A stretch of DNA of 64,000 bases from Oscillospiraceae bacterium (GTDB taxonomy: Bacteria; Bacillota; Clostridia; Oscillospirales; Ruminococcaceae), in assembly GCA_017848055.1 (NCBI GenBank), contig JAGALZ010000035.1, forward strand, positions 1-64,000, in the 5' to 3' direction. Each line of letters opens with the position of its first letter. Position 1 is the first letter of the stretch. Positions 1 to 9,227 of this stretch are shown here, one piece after another. The notes beneath the pieces were generated by a model, which worked only from the letters and a program-made list of their open reading frames with translations, did not search any database and was not told the DNA's origin. A program made the position numbers and the translations under genes.

Positions 1-116
1 ACTCTGCAATCATGTCCTTCTGCGTTAATTGCAGCCGGCAGTGAGCCTGCTACGTCAGCAAGTCCGCCTGAAGCGATATAAGGAAGCGCTTCACTGGCAC
101 AATAAAGAATATTCAA
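1..116 (-). CDS. glgA: Glycogen synthase GlgA, N-terminal fragment cut by the window edge
   Basis: The minus strand encodes the first 38 or so residues of a GT5 ADP-glucose starch/glycogen synthase. The translation opens with MNILYCASEALPY and continues with the SGGLADVAGSLP segment, the ADP-glucose-binding N-terminal motif of the family (usually K-x-GGLADV; here the position two before the first Gly is Ala). The start is a TTG at 114-116, with a GAGGA ribosome site 8 bases upstream. It begins 30 bases after the glgD stop, so it should be the last visible gene of the glgB-glgC-glgD-glgA operon. The rest lies outside the window. Identification rests on a short but characteristic stretch. Confidence 0.85.
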   Translation of the reverse strand, partial: MNILYCASEALPYIASGGLADVAGSLPAAINAEGHDCR

Positions 117-145
117 TGTTTTGTCCTCTTTTCTTTACAGATTTG

Positions 146-1273
146 TTAAATAACAGAACCCTTTCCGATATAGAGTGGGTACTCTTCAGTGCTGGAAACA
201 ACCTTTCCTTCACTTACAGTAACATCCTTATCGGTAATGATGTTAGTAACAACGGCATTATCTTCGATAACTGTATCCTGCATAAGAATAGCATTTTTAA
301 CCTTAGCGCCCTTACCTACCTTTACGCCTCTGAAGATTACGGAGTTTTCAACTTCGCCTTCGATGATACAACCATCAGCGATAAGTGAGCTCTTTACAAC
401 GCAATCAAGGTCGTACTTGGAAGGAGCATTATCTCTTACCTTTGTGTAGATAGGTCTTTTAAGATTGTAAAGTCTTCTTGAATTTGCAGGGTCAATGAGG
501 TCCATATTTGCCTTAAAGAAGCTCTGCATGCTGTAAATCTTGCTGAAATATTCATTGAACTCGAATGTTCTGATATTGAGCTCTGAAACCTTACGCTGGA
601 GAACATCTCTTTCAAAGCTGTAATGGCCTCTTGCGTTTCCGTCCTCGAGAAGCTCAATAAGGAAGTTCTTCTTCATAACGAACATGTTAAGGCAGATTGA
701 GCATTCTCCTTCAAGTGTAGGCTTATGGAGAACTTCAACAACCCTTCCTTCTGCGTCAGAATTTACTACTGTTGAAGTAGAAATTACATCAGCAGAATGC
801 TTAGCTGTATTAGTAACTACAGTAATATCAGCACCGCTTGCAACGTGAGCCTTAACTATAGGCTTGTAGTCAATTGTAGCGATGATATCGCAGTCAGAGA
901 GAATTACGTACTCAGTTCTTGAAGCCTTGAGGAAGCTGATTCCGCCGTAAAGTGCTTCAAGTCTGCCTCTGTAGAGACCTGCTTCAACGTTACCAAACGG
1001 TGGGAGAATATGAAGTCCGCCCTTCTTACGAGCGAGGTCCCATTCTCTTGCAGAACCGAGGTGGTCAAGAAGCGACTGGTAGTTTTCCTTAGTGATTACG
1101 GCAACCTCGGACACGCCGCTGTTTGCCATATTAGAGAGAGGAAAATCGATAAGTCTGTATCTTCCTCCGAAAAGCACAGAACCCATTGTTCTGGACTTTG
1201 TAATATCGTGAATTGTGTTATCGTGCATATTGGCAAAGATAATGCCCATTACACTTCCCATGTTAAGTGCCAT
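146..1273 (-). CDS. glgD: Glucose-1-phosphate adenylyltransferase, regulatory subunit GlgD
   Basis: This 375-residue protein has the ADP-glucose pyrophosphorylase fold: an N-terminal nucleotidyltransferase domain and a C-terminal left-handed beta-helix (from about residue 285) of hexapeptide-type repeats. The N-terminus lacks the glycine-rich nucleotide loop (AGGQGSRL) that GlgC carries; it reads MGIIFANMHD instead. This is the hallmark of GlgD, which in Firmicutes partners GlgC and stimulates it while being poorly active alone. The ATG is preceded by a strong AAGGAGG. The gene lies 13 bases after glgC, so the two subunits are translated from one message. The regulatory-subunit role is from family knowledge. 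Confidence 0.93.
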   Translation of the reverse strand: MALNMGSVMGIIFANMHDNTIHDITKSRTMGSVLFGGRYRLIDFPLSNMANSGVSEVAVITKENYQSLLDHLGSAREWDLARKKGGLHILPPFGNVEAGLYRGRLEALYGGISFLKASRTEYVILSDCDIIATIDYKPIVKAHVASGADITVVTNTAKHSADVISTSTVVNSDAEGRVVEVLHKPTLEGECSICLNMFVMKKNFLIELLEDGNARGHYSFERDVLQRKVSELNIRTFEFNEYFSKIYSMQSFFKANMDLIDPANSRRLYNLKRPIYTKVRDNAPSKYDLDCVVKSSLIADGCIIEGEVENSVIFRGVKVGKGAKVKNAILMQDTVIEDNAVVTNIITDKDVTVSEGKVVSSTEEYPLYIGKGSVI

Positions 1274-1286
1274 TTTCTTTTCCTCC

Positions 1287-2489
1287 TTATATGCTCTCTG
1301 AAATAATCTGCTTCGGCTTTACATAAGAGCCGGAAGAAACAGTAAGGTTATGTCCGACAACGGCAATTCCCCACTCATCTCTGTTTTCAACGTTTTCAGG
1401 TCTTGAACCTACCTGTGCGCCTTCCTCAATAACTGAGTTTTCGCCAACGATAGCGTACTCAACCTTAGCACCCTTCTTTACAACACAGCCCGGCATCAGA
1501 ATGGAGTCAATTACAACTGCACCCTCTTCGATTGTTACGCCGTTGGAAATCATTGAAAACTCAACAGCACCGTCAATGTAGCAGCCTTCTGTAACAACTG
1601 AGTTCTGAACGTGTGCGTTAGCACCGATGCTCTGTGGCGGCATTACAGGATTACGTGAGTAAATCTTCCATGAAGGGTCATAGAGGTCAATCGGAATCTT
1701 AGGATTGATAAGGTCCATATTAGCTTCCCAGAGAGAATCGATTGTTCCAACGTCCTTCCAGTAGCCATCAAATCTGTAAGCATAAACTCTTTCATTGTTT
1801 TCAAGAAGAGCAGGAATGATGTTGTTACCGAAGTCCTTGGTAGCGTCCTTATCGTTTTCATTAGCGATGAGGTACTCCTTGAGCTTTGAGTAAGTGAAGA
1901 TGTATATACCCATTGAAGCGAGTGTAGACTTAGGCTCCTTTGGCTTTTCTACGAAGTCATAAATCTCACCGTTTTCGTGAGCAAACATAATACCGAATCT
2001 TGATGCTTCTTCCAGTGGAACATCGATTACTGCGATTGTACAAGCGGCATCATTCTGCTTATGGTAAGTAAGCATCATATCGTAATCCATCTTGTAGATA
2101 TGGTCACCTGAAAGAATGATAACATACTCAGGGTCGTATCTGTCCATAAATGAGATATTCTGATAGATAGCATTAGCTGTACCTGAATACCAGTCAGAGC
2201 CGGAAGCCTTCTGGTACGGAGGAAGAACATGTACTCCACCGTTCATTCTGTCAAGGTCCCAAGGCTGACCGTTTCCGATGTACTCGTTGAGCACAAGTGG
2301 CTGGTACTGAGTAAGGACACCTACGGTGTCGATACCGGAGTTAATGCAGTTTGAGAGAGGAAAGTCAATGATTCTGTACTTTGCGCCAAATGGTACTGCA
2401 GGCTTTGCAACAGACTGTGTCAAAGCGTACAGACGGCTTCCCTGTCCTCCGGCGAGAAGCATTGCGACGCATTCTTTTTTGTTGAACAT
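1287..2489 (-). CDS. glgC: Glucose-1-phosphate adenylyltransferase, catalytic subunit GlgC
   Basis: GlgC makes ADP-glucose and pyrophosphate from glucose-1-phosphate and ATP, the committed step of glycogen synthesis. It shows the intact nucleotide loop AGGQGSRL (residues 13-20), the sugar-phosphate segment [13 protein letters not shown], and a C-terminal beta-helix. I prefer the ATG at 2487-2489 (400 residues), because an upstream in-frame GTG falls inside the AGGTGGGTG ribosome site. Its neighbours are glgB upstream and glgD downstream with short gaps, so it belongs to the glycogen operon. Confidence 0.95.
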   Translation of the reverse strand: MFNKKECVAMLLAGGQGSRLYALTQSVAKPAVPFGAKYRIIDFPLSNCINSGIDTVGVLTQYQPLVLNEYIGNGQPWDLDRMNGGVHVLPPYQKASGSDWYSGTANAIYQNISFMDRYDPEYVIILSGDHIYKMDYDMMLTYHKQNDAACTIAVIDVPLEEASRFGIMFAHENGEIYDFVEKPKEPKSTLASMGIYIFTYSKLKEYLIANENDKDATKDFGNNIIPALLENNERVYAYRFDGYWKDVGTIDSLWEANMDLINPKIPIDLYDPSWKIYSRNPVMPPQSIGANAHVQNSVVTEGCYIDGAVEFSMISNGVTIEEGAVVIDSILMPGCVVKKGAKVEYAIVGENSVIEEGAQVGSRPENVENRDEWGIAVVGHNLTVSSGSYVKPKQIISESI

Positions 2490-2527
2490 TTGTGTCACCC
2501 ACCTAATATTTTTATTGCTTGGATTTA

Positions 2528-4540
2528 CTATTTTGATTTGTCAGTTTTCTTAGAAACAGTCTTTTTGGAAGCTGTCTTCTTAGAGGCTGACTTAGCCTTT
2601 GTAGCATCCGACTTTGCGGTTATAGCCTTAGGCTTTCTCTTAGGAGCCTTTTTGCACTTGAAATACATAACTGAGAAAGCAGGAATTTCGATAGAAATAG
2701 ACTGCTCATAGCCGTGCATAGGAACTTCCTGAGATTTAACACTGCCATTGAGGTAAGGACTGCCGTCTTTTGAAGTGGAGTTGAATACCTCTGTATATGT
2801 TCCGGCATAAGGAACGCCGAAGCTATAGGTTGTACGTCCGACAGGAACGAAGTTGCAGACAACGATAATCTCGTTACCCTTCTTATCAATTCTGCGGAAG
2901 ATAATGATACTCTGGCGGTAGTCGTCGTTTGAAATCCAGTTGAAGCCTTCCCAAGAGTAATCAACTTCCCAGAACGGAGAGTTTTCAATATAGAATTTAT
3001 TAAGGTTCTTAGTGAAATCGAGGAAATTTCTGTGGTTTTCAAATTCATCAATCATAAACCACTCGAGACCGTTTTCATAGTCCCATTCTCTGACCTGAGC
3101 AAACTCAGAGCCCATAAATGTAAGCTTCTTACCCGGATGAGCCATCATATATGCCATAAATGCTCTGTCCTGAGCAAATTTAGCATCCATATCGCCAAAC
3201 ATCTTGTTAACAAGTGAGCCTTTTCCGTGAACTACTTCGTCATGTGAAATCGGAAGAATGAAGTTTTCCGAGAAAGCATAGAAGAACGAGAATGTTAAGC
3301 TGTCATGGTGGAAAGCTCTATGAATAGGGTCGAGAGCCATATACTTGAGCATGTCGTTCATCCAGCCCATATTCCATTTGAAGTTGAAGCCGAGTCCGCC
3401 GATATCTGTAGGCTTAGTAACAAGCGGCCATGCTGTTGATTCCTCAGCAATCATAAGGGAATTCGGAAATTCAGAGAATACTGCGGAATTGAGCTTCTTG
3501 AAGAAATCAATTGCTTCAAGGTTCTCGTGACCACCGAACTTATTCGGAGTCCACTCACCGTCACGTCTGTCGTAGTCGAGATAGAGCATTGATGCAACAG
3601 CATCAACTCTCAGTCCGTCAATGTGGAACTTATCAAGCCAGTAGATTGCGTTTGAAATAAGGAACGAAACAACCTCATCCTTACCGTAGTCAAACACTCT
3701 TGTTCCCCAGCCGTAATGCTCACGCTTCTTAGGGTCGGTATACTCATAGCAGCAGCTTCCGTCGAATTCGTAAAGACCTGCTTCGTCCTTCGGAAAGTGT
3801 GCCGGAACCCAGTCGAGAATAACACAGATTGATGCTTCATGGAACAAATCAATCATCTTCATGAAATCCTCAGGTGTACCGAATCTTGATGTCGGAGCGT
3901 AATATCCTATACCCTGATAGCCCCAGGAGCCATCAAAAGGATATTCTGCAAGCGGCATAAACTCGATATGAGTATAATTCATTTCCTTGAGATAAGGGAT
4001 TATGCTTTCAGCAAACTTAGAATAGCTGAAGAAAGAACCGTCCGGATACTGTCTCCATGAGCTGATATGAACCTCATATATGTTCATAGGTCCGCTGTAC
4101 GGTGGATTATCTGCCTTGTACTTCTGCCATTTTGAATCATTCCATTGGTAGGAATCGATATCAAAAATCTTAGTAGCAGTACCAGGAGCAGTTTCCATAT
4201 GATGACCGTAAGGGTCAGCCTTGGAATGAAGCTTATTGTCAGCGCCGAGAATGGAATACTTATGAGTGTCATATTGCTTAAGACCGCCTATGAAGGTTTC
4301 CCACACGCCGCTGTCTCCGATAAGCTCCATCGGATTTGACTCAGCATTCCAGCCGTTAAAGTCGCCGACTACGGAAACTTTCTTGGCATTCGGTGCCCAT
4401 ACACGAAAGAAATATCCTTCGTTACCGTCTTTGACACCTTTATGAGAACCGAAGAATTCGGCACACTTGTAGTTAGTTCCCTTATGGAACAGATACAGAG
4501 GAACCTGGTAATCCTTCGGAATCTGATTAGAACCTGTCAA
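2528..4540 (-). CDS. glgB: 1,4-alpha-glucan branching enzyme GlgB with a lysine-rich tail
   Basis: This 670-residue GH13 branching enzyme transfers alpha-1,4 chains to alpha-1,6 positions. An N-terminal CBM48-like domain (about 40-110) precedes the (beta/alpha)8 barrel. The nucleophile is Asp313 in RVDAV, the acid/base Glu366 in AEES, and the transition-state His433-Asp434 in [11 protein letters not shown]-terminal beta domain ends near residue 628. The last 41 or so residues are almost only Lys, Ala, Ser and Thr, with repeated SKKT units; this is not part of the family fold. Translation starts at a TTG (4538-4540) behind GGGAGG. It is the first gene of the glg operon and has its own promoter. 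Confidence 0.95.
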   Translation of the reverse strand: MTGSNQIPKDYQVPLYLFHKGTNYKCAEFFGSHKGVKDGNEGYFFRVWAPNAKKVSVVGDFNGWNAESNPMELIGDSGVWETFIGGLKQYDTHKYSILGADNKLHSKADPYGHHMETAPGTATKIFDIDSYQWNDSKWQKYKADNPPYSGPMNIYEVHISSWRQYPDGSFFSYSKFAESIIPYLKEMNYTHIEFMPLAEYPFDGSWGYQGIGYYAPTSRFGTPEDFMKMIDLFHEASICVILDWVPAHFPKDEAGLYEFDGSCCYEYTDPKKREHYGWGTRVFDYGKDEVVSFLISNAIYWLDKFHIDGLRVDAVASMLYLDYDRRDGEWTPNKFGGHENLEAIDFFKKLNSAVFSEFPNSLMIAEESTAWPLVTKPTDIGGLGFNFKWNMGWMNDMLKYMALDPIHRAFHHDSLTFSFFYAFSENFILPISHDEVVHGKGSLVNKMFGDMDAKFAQDRAFMAYMMAHPGKKLTFMGSEFAQVREWDYENGLEWFMIDEFENHRNFLDFTKNLNKFYIENSPFWEVDYSWEGFNWISNDDYRQSIIIFRRIDKKGNEIIVVCNFVPVGRTTYSFGVPYAGTYTEVFNSTSKDGSPYLNGSVKSQEVPMHGYEQSISIEIPAFSVMYFKCKKAPKRKPKAITAKSDATKAKSASKKTASKKTVSKKTDKSK

Positions 4541-4571
4541 AATTACAACCTCCCATATTTTTATATACTAT

Positions 4572-4600
4572 ATTGTACGACTTTTTTAGTTTTTTTTCAA
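4572..4600 (-). promoter_or_regulatory. Sigma-A-type promoter of the glg operon
   Basis: Read on the minus strand, TTGAAA (4595-4600) is separated by 17 bases from TACAAT (4572-4577). It lies about 30 bases upstream of the glgB start. The spacer is A-rich. Confidence 0.6.
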
Positions 4601-4677
4601 GAGTTTGGACTAATCTTCTAATAATCATACATATTTCAACAGATTCATTTGTGCATTTTGGCAAAAATATAGAAAGC

Positions 4678-4700
4678 GATTTGGGCTTTGCCCAAAAATC
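4678..4700 (-). terminator. Hairpin after spoIIE, possible weak terminator
   Basis: GATTTGGGC and GCCCAAAAATC form a hairpin with a 3-base loop just downstream of the spoIIE stop. It lacks a clear U-run on the minus strand, so termination is uncertain. Confidence 0.3.
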
Positions 4701-4706
4701 ATATAA

Positions 4707-6767
4707 TTATATTGACGTACATAACACTTTTATCACTATTATCGACATATCATCTCTGCGATTTTCGGGGATAATCTCAAAAAACTTGCTTCCAAGTGAC
4801 CTGGCAAATTTATCAGATGAACGGATATTTTCGCTTGAAGATTCAGAGATAATCTTCTTTGCGTATTCACCGATTCCGTCGGATGCAAGGATAATTACAT
4901 CTCCGTCAAACAGTTTGTACTGACGGTCTTCGAAATGTATCTCATTTATAATTCCCAGAGGCATGGATTCGACTACGATCTCATTAACTACTCCGTCACG
5001 GAGAATGAAGCTTGAAGCTGCGCCTGCTTTTATAAAATTACAAACACCCTTATAAAGGTCAAATTTTGCTATGTCAAGTGTAGCAAAGGATTCTTCCCAG
5101 CCTTTTGTTCTCAGTACAGAATTTATTATTCTGACGGACGTTGCACAAGAAATTCCAGCCTTCACAAGCTTTGATACCAGACTTGACGCAAACATTGAAT
5201 CGAGCTTTGCTCTCTTCCCTGTTCCCATTCCGTCAGACAGCACTACGTACTCTTCTCTTGCGCTTACCGGCACAATACCGATTGTGTCGCCACAGGATTT
5301 TATGTCATTTGCAGATGATTGCCATATTCCGACTCTGAGTTCGTATTCAGGCTTTGGCGAGAATGTAAGTTTTGTAATTTTATCGTTGGTAATGACTGAC
5401 GGAATATCCATTTCTGTTGAAAGTATTTCGCTTACAATCAGAGTAAGGCCAACAAGGTCTGTTTTTTTATCCGACGGGAGATAAATCTCGGCAGTAAGGT
5501 TTTCGCTTTCATCATAATACACACAAGAACCATAATCGTTTATTCCGTTATTTCTCAGCTCGTCGCGAAGTTTTTCAGAAAATTCCGTATCAACTCTTGA
5601 CATTCCGATTATTCTTGCAGACATATCGTTCAGTATATTTTCCATAGTGGAAAGCTGTTCTGTCAGGCTTTCTCTGAGCATTTCTGTGCGGATGTTTTCA
5701 CTATAGGTGTAGCGGTTTTCACTTTTTGAGTTCATTTGCTTTGTCTTTTTCTTTATTGTGTCTGATATTTCATTTATCTGGTTTTTAATTTCTGATATTG
5801 CTGATGAAACGAAAATAAGCCCCGATGAGGTTGTTTCTCCTACAGATTCGACAGATTTGACTTTAAGTCCAAGGAAATTTACTGTACGGTTTATGGCTTT
5901 CTGTGTTATGCATGAATATAAAACACATCCGATTGCACAGTCTTTGAGCATATTAAAAGAGTCTGAATTTATATGTCCCACAGCAAGAGAAAGAATTGTT
6001 ACAATCATAAATACCAGTACAGAAACGAGAATTCCCATGGATGAAACAAGACCGCATATCAGGCCCGAGGTTGCCATCAGCATTGTATTGGCAGATAACT
6101 GAGGGTTACAAAGAAATATTCCACAGGTTGACAATGCACCTACTACCGCACCGCCGGTGTGCTTATATTTCCCTGCAGCACAAAGTACAACGCATACTCC
6201 GATGACTCTTCCGATATTTATACCCCAAATACTAAGACTGCTCAGTGAACTCAATATAACAACATAAAGAACTGCAAGCGATATAATGTGTGTTTTTCTA
6301 TGCGAGAAGAAACTGCGTGATTCGATTTTATTTTTTACAAGCTCAATCAGATAAACGATTCCTGAACAGATAAGCGAAGAAAAAAGTCTGAATATTATCT
6401 CTGAAGCACTCAGCTTATAAAAGATTCCGACAATAAACAACGACAGAAGCATTGAAATCAATGTCAATATAGAGAGTGCTTCTTTGGATGCCTTTTTCTT
6501 GTCAAGCATAAAGAGAATTTTGCAGCCGCATATTATTGTTGCACCAGCTATGTAGAATATATTCCCCGATAGTGCATCTGTAATGAAAAACAAAACCATT
6601 ACGCTGATATACCCTAAGATGAATAAATTACCCGAAGAAGCAAGAAACGCTAAGAACAGCGGTGAAGCATCACCTATAAATGTTGCATTTGCACTTACAA
6701 GACACAATATAGATTCTATTATTGATTGAGCGATAAGGTATTTCTTTGTTTTTTCTTTTCTCTTCAT
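4707..6767 (-). CDS. spoIIE: Stage II sporulation protein E (PP2C-type phosphatase)
   Basis: SpoIIE dephosphorylates SpoIIAA to release sigma-F in the forespore and also acts at the asymmetric septum. The protein has an N-terminal half of about ten membrane segments (to about residue 300), a linker that is charged in places, and a C-terminal PP2C phosphatase domain. The metal-binding Asp motifs are visible as SDGMGTGKRAKLDS and ASDGIGEYAKK. I choose the ATG at 6765-6767 (686 residues): AAAGGA lies 9 bases before it, while the ATG at 6774-6776 abuts that site. It is a single gene, divergent from glnA. A Spo0A-type promoter precedes it. Confidence 0.93.
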   Translation of the reverse strand: MKRKEKTKKYLIAQSIIESILCLVSANATFIGDASPLFLAFLASSGNLFILGYISVMVLFFITDALSGNIFYIAGATIICGCKILFMLDKKKASKEALSILTLISMLLSLFIVGIFYKLSASEIIFRLFSSLICSGIVYLIELVKNKIESRSFFSHRKTHIISLAVLYVVILSSLSSLSIWGINIGRVIGVCVVLCAAGKYKHTGGAVVGALSTCGIFLCNPQLSANTMLMATSGLICGLVSSMGILVSVLVFMIVTILSLAVGHINSDSFNMLKDCAIGCVLYSCITQKAINRTVNFLGLKVKSVESVGETTSSGLIFVSSAISEIKNQINEISDTIKKKTKQMNSKSENRYTYSENIRTEMLRESLTEQLSTMENILNDMSARIIGMSRVDTEFSEKLRDELRNNGINDYGSCVYYDESENLTAEIYLPSDKKTDLVGLTLIVSEILSTEMDIPSVITNDKITKLTFSPKPEYELRVGIWQSSANDIKSCGDTIGIVPVSAREEYVVLSDGMGTGKRAKLDSMFASSLVSKLVKAGISCATSVRIINSVLRTKGWEESFATLDIAKFDLYKGVCNFIKAGAASSFILRDGVVNEIVVESMPLGIINEIHFEDRQYKLFDGDVIILASDGIGEYAKKIISESSSENIRSSDKFARSLGSKFFEIIPENRRDDMSIIVIKVLCTSI

Positions 6768-6802
6768 TGTTGTCATTCCTTTATATTTAAAATTACAATA
6801 TG

Positions 6803-6836
6803 ATTGTACCAAAATACCTTTACGCAATTTGTCGTA
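6803..6836 (-). promoter_or_regulatory. Spo0A-type promoter of spoIIE
   Basis: On the minus strand a 0A-like box TACGACA (consensus TTCGACA, 6 of 7) sits where a -35 would be, 21 bases upstream of the -10 hexamer TACAAT (6803-6808). Spo0A-activated sigma-A promoters such as Bacillus spoIIG have this long spacing. The spoIIGA promoter in this window has the same layout. Confidence 0.5.
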
Positions 6837-6936
6837 ATATGGGTGAAAAATTAAAAACTTATATTATTTTCTTAAAGAATGGATATATGGATTTCAGAAA
6901 AATATATAAAAAGTTTTTATAAATCGCATTTATATA

Positions 6937-6965
6937 TTGCATTATGATGAAAAGTATGATAAAAT
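6937..6965 (+). promoter_or_regulatory. Candidate sigma-A promoter of glnA
   Basis: TTGCAT (6937-6942), 17 bases, then TAAAAT (6960-6965), 49 bases upstream of the glnA ATG. The surrounding DNA is very AT-rich, so other choices are possible. Confidence 0.4.
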
Positions 6966-6979
6966 CTATATATAATTTG

Positions 6980-7000
6980 TGTTTACGGATTTTGTAAACA
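6980..7000 (+). promoter_or_regulatory. Perfect inverted repeat in the glnA leader
   Basis: TGTTTAC and GTAAACA flank a 7-base centre. The repeat ends two bases before the GGAGG ribosome site of glnA. It could be an operator or an RNA hairpin at the ribosome site. It does not fit the TGTNA-N7-TNACA GlnR/TnrA box because the arms and spacing differ. Confidence 0.4.
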
Positions 7001-7014
7001 ATGGAGGTAAAAAA

Positions 7015-8439
7015 ATGGCTAGAACAGTTAAAGAACTTATGGATATGATTAAAGACAATAATATCCAGATGATTGACTTCAAAATTGTAGACATCAACGG
7101 TCAGTTCCGTCATGTTACAATTCCTGCTGAACAGTTCTCTGAAGAGACATTAACAGAAGGTATCGGATTTGACGCATCTAATTACGGTTATGCAGTTGTA
7201 GAAAAGAGTGACATGGTATTTATTCCTGACCTTGATACTGCTCTTGTAGACCCATTCTGCGGAGTAACTACCCTTTCTATTACTGGTAACGCAATGGTTA
7301 TTGATTACCCGAACAACCGTCCGCTTGACCAGTATCCGAGAAATATCGTTCTTGCTGCTGAGCAGTATATGAAGGACACAGGTATTGCTGATACAATGCT
7401 TATCCTTCCTGAGTTTGAGTTCCACCTTCTCGATAATGCGGGCTGGTCTGTAACACCACAGAAAATCAGCATGCACGTTGATACTTCCCAGGCTTACTGG
7501 AACAGCGATAATGAAGGACTCGGCTGTGTAGTAGCTCATCAGAAGAACTATCACGTTGCAAAGCCGTTTGATACTTCCTATGAGTGCCGTTCAGAGATGT
7601 GTCTTGAGATGCAGAAAGCAGGTATTCCAATCAAGTACCACCACCCTGAGGTTGGCGCTGCTGGTCAGTTTGAAATCGAGCCAATGCTCGGTCAGATGTC
7701 CAAGATGGCTGACGCTACAATGATGATTAAGTACATAATTCATAATACTGCACTCAAGTACGGCAAGGTTGCTACATTTATGCCTAAGCCTGTTTTCGGC
7801 GAAGCCGGAAACGGTTTGCACGTTCATATGCTCCTTCTTAAGGATGGCGAGCCTGTATTCTCTGACGATAACGGCTACTCACACCTCAGCGAAACTGCTC
7901 ACTACTTTATGGGAGGTCTTTTGAAGCATATTTCTTCCCTTTGTGCTATCACAAACCCAAGCACAAACTCCTTCAAGAGACTTGTTCCGGGATTTGAAGC
8001 ACCTGTAACTGTTGGCTATGCTACATCAAACAGAAGTGCTGTTATCCGTATTCCTGCTTACGCTAAGACACCTAAGCTCAGAAGATTTGAAATCCGTAAC
8101 CCTGACGCTACATGTAACCCATATCTTGCTTATGCTGCTATTCTTATGGCAGGTCTTGACGGTGTAAAGAACAAGATTGACCCACACGCTAACGGCTGGG
8201 GCCCATACGATTTCAACCTTTACAAGCTCTCAGACGAAGAAAAGGCAAAGCTTTCTTCACTTCCTACAACTCTCGATGCGGCTCTTGACGCTCTTGAAGC
8301 TGACCACGACTACCTCACAGAAGGCGGCGTATTCCCTGAGCACCTTATCAGGAACTTTATTGCAAACAAGCGTAAGGAAGTATTTGAGCTTTCAAAGATT
8401 CCTCACCCTGCTGAGTTTGACAGATACTTCAATCTCTAA
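7015..8439 (+). CDS. glnA: Glutamine synthetase, type I
   Basis: Makes glutamine from glutamate, ammonia and ATP, and is the main point of nitrogen entry. The 474-residue protein begins MARTVKELMD at an ATG with GGAGGT 7 bases upstream; an upstream GTG in frame is ignored because it lies in the palindromic leader. It shows the beta-grasp N-domain, metal-ligand segments (LPEFEFHLLD, GNGLHVHMLL) and the nucleotide and glutamate-binding part NRSAVIRIPA. Around the adenylylation-site position it reads FNLYKLSDEEK, so covalent control is unclear. It is a single gene with its own promoter and a strong terminator. Confidence 0.95.
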   Translation: MARTVKELMDMIKDNNIQMIDFKIVDINGQFRHVTIPAEQFSEETLTEGIGFDASNYGYAVVEKSDMVFIPDLDTALVDPFCGVTTLSITGNAMVIDYPNNRPLDQYPRNIVLAAEQYMKDTGIADTMLILPEFEFHLLDNAGWSVTPQKISMHVDTSQAYWNSDNEGLGCVVAHQKNYHVAKPFDTSYECRSEMCLEMQKAGIPIKYHHPEVGAAGQFEIEPMLGQMSKMADATMMIKYIIHNTALKYGKVATFMPKPVFGEAGNGLHVHMLLLKDGEPVFSDDNGYSHLSETAHYFMGGLLKHISSLCAITNPSTNSFKRLVPGFEAPVTVGYATSNRSAVIRIPAYAKTPKLRRFEIRNPDATCNPYLAYAAILMAGLDGVKNKIDPHANGWGPYDFNLYKLSDEEKAKLSSLPTTLDAALDALEADHDYLTEGGVFPEHLIRNFIANKRKEVFELSKIPHPAEFDRYFNL

Positions 8440-8445
8440 AAAAAC

Positions 8446-8480
8446 AAAAAACGCTGTACGAAAACCGTACAGCGTTTTTA
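8446..8480. terminator. Bidirectional terminator between glnA and the YjbR-like gene
   Basis: AAAACGCTGTACG and CGTACAGCGTTTT form a perfect stem around a 5-base loop, with A-runs on one side and T-runs on the other. It can serve both convergent genes and overlaps the stop codon of the minus-strand gene. Confidence 0.85.
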
Positions 8481-9128
8481 TTTGTCCATATTGTTTTGGA
8501 TATCAGATATAAGATTATAAATTCCGTCCTCGGATAGTATTCCTCTTTTCAAATCCTTTGGAAGCAGACCTTTTTCATCGAGTTCAAAGTCTTTTCTCCA
8601 CTGAGTACTGTCGTAGTATGAAATAAGTTTCTGATATTTCTTAAGGATACGGTTATCGGAAGTAATAGATTGAGGATTCTCCTTCACTGCAACACAAAGT
8701 TCGTCGAAGATTTTTTCATAGGTAGTTACCCGCTTGATAACTTTGTCAATGTTCACCTTTTGCTTTTTAGGCTTTGGTGCAGTAAGAGAAAAGCTTTGAT
8801 TTATAAGCATTCTGAGTGTATCATCATCTGCTGAGCCATCAAGTGCGGCAGTAAGCCATTTTGATTTATTCATATGATATGCTGGGTAAAAGCCGTTTTC
8901 TTTAAGAATGGAGCCGAGCATCATCTCGTCGCACTTTAAGTTGACTACATAGATTATGTTGTCATCATCAAGACCAAGCTTTCTTGCGGAGATATCCATC
9001 AGGAGTGCAAACCATTTTCTGTTTTCCTTATGTCTGAAAACCTTTGTATTCGGTGTATCATCCCACGGGCAATCAGGCTTAACTCCGAACTGCTCAAATA
9101 TATATTTTTCCAGCTCTGAGTGTGTCAT
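8478..9128 (-). CDS. MmcQ/YjbR-family protein
   Basis: The 216-residue protein carries an MmcQ/YjbR (DUF419) domain in its first 115 or so residues. Visible signatures are the early PWDDTPNTKVFRH segment, a strand reading WFALLMDIS, the NLKCDE turn and the PAYHMNKSKWLTA motif typical of the family. The fold is a double-wing, CyaY-like domain with proposed DNA binding, but the biological role is not established. The C-terminal 100 residues are charged and mostly helical, and I do not recognise them. The start is an ATG after a G-rich site (GGGAGCGGCGG). It faces glnA across a shared terminator. Confidence 0.75.
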   Translation of the reverse strand: MTHSELEKYIFEQFGVKPDCPWDDTPNTKVFRHKENRKWFALLMDISARKLGLDDDNIIYVVNLKCDEMMLGSILKENGFYPAYHMNKSKWLTAALDGSADDDTLRMLINQSFSLTAPKPKKQKVNIDKVIKRVTTYEKIFDELCVAVKENPQSITSDNRILKKYQKLISYYDSTQWRKDFELDEKGLLPKDLKRGILSEDGIYNLISDIQNNMDK

Positions 9129-9196
9129 AAAACCGCCGCTCCCTTTCCTGAATCATCTTAGTCAATTATATCACAAATTGAGCAAAGTTTCAACAT

Positions 9197-9223
9197 AAAA
9201 AGCAGCCCCGAAGGACTGCTTTT
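9197..9223 (-). terminator. Terminator of the aldo/keto reductase gene
   Basis: On the minus strand AAAAGCAGTCC, the loop TTCG, then GGGCTGCTTTTT form a strong GC-rich stem with a U-tail a few bases past the stop. Confidence 0.85.
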
Positions 9224-9227
9224 AAGA

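Noticed and set aside
6980-7000. GlnR/TnrA box upstream of glnA
   Set aside because: The palindrome's arm sequence and 7-base centre do not fit TGTNA-N7-TNACA, so it is reported only as an unassigned inverted repeat.
6859-7113. Minus-strand open frame of 84 codons between spoIIE and glnA
   Set aside because: It overlaps the start of glnA on the opposite strand, is low-complexity AT-rich sequence and has no ribosome site.
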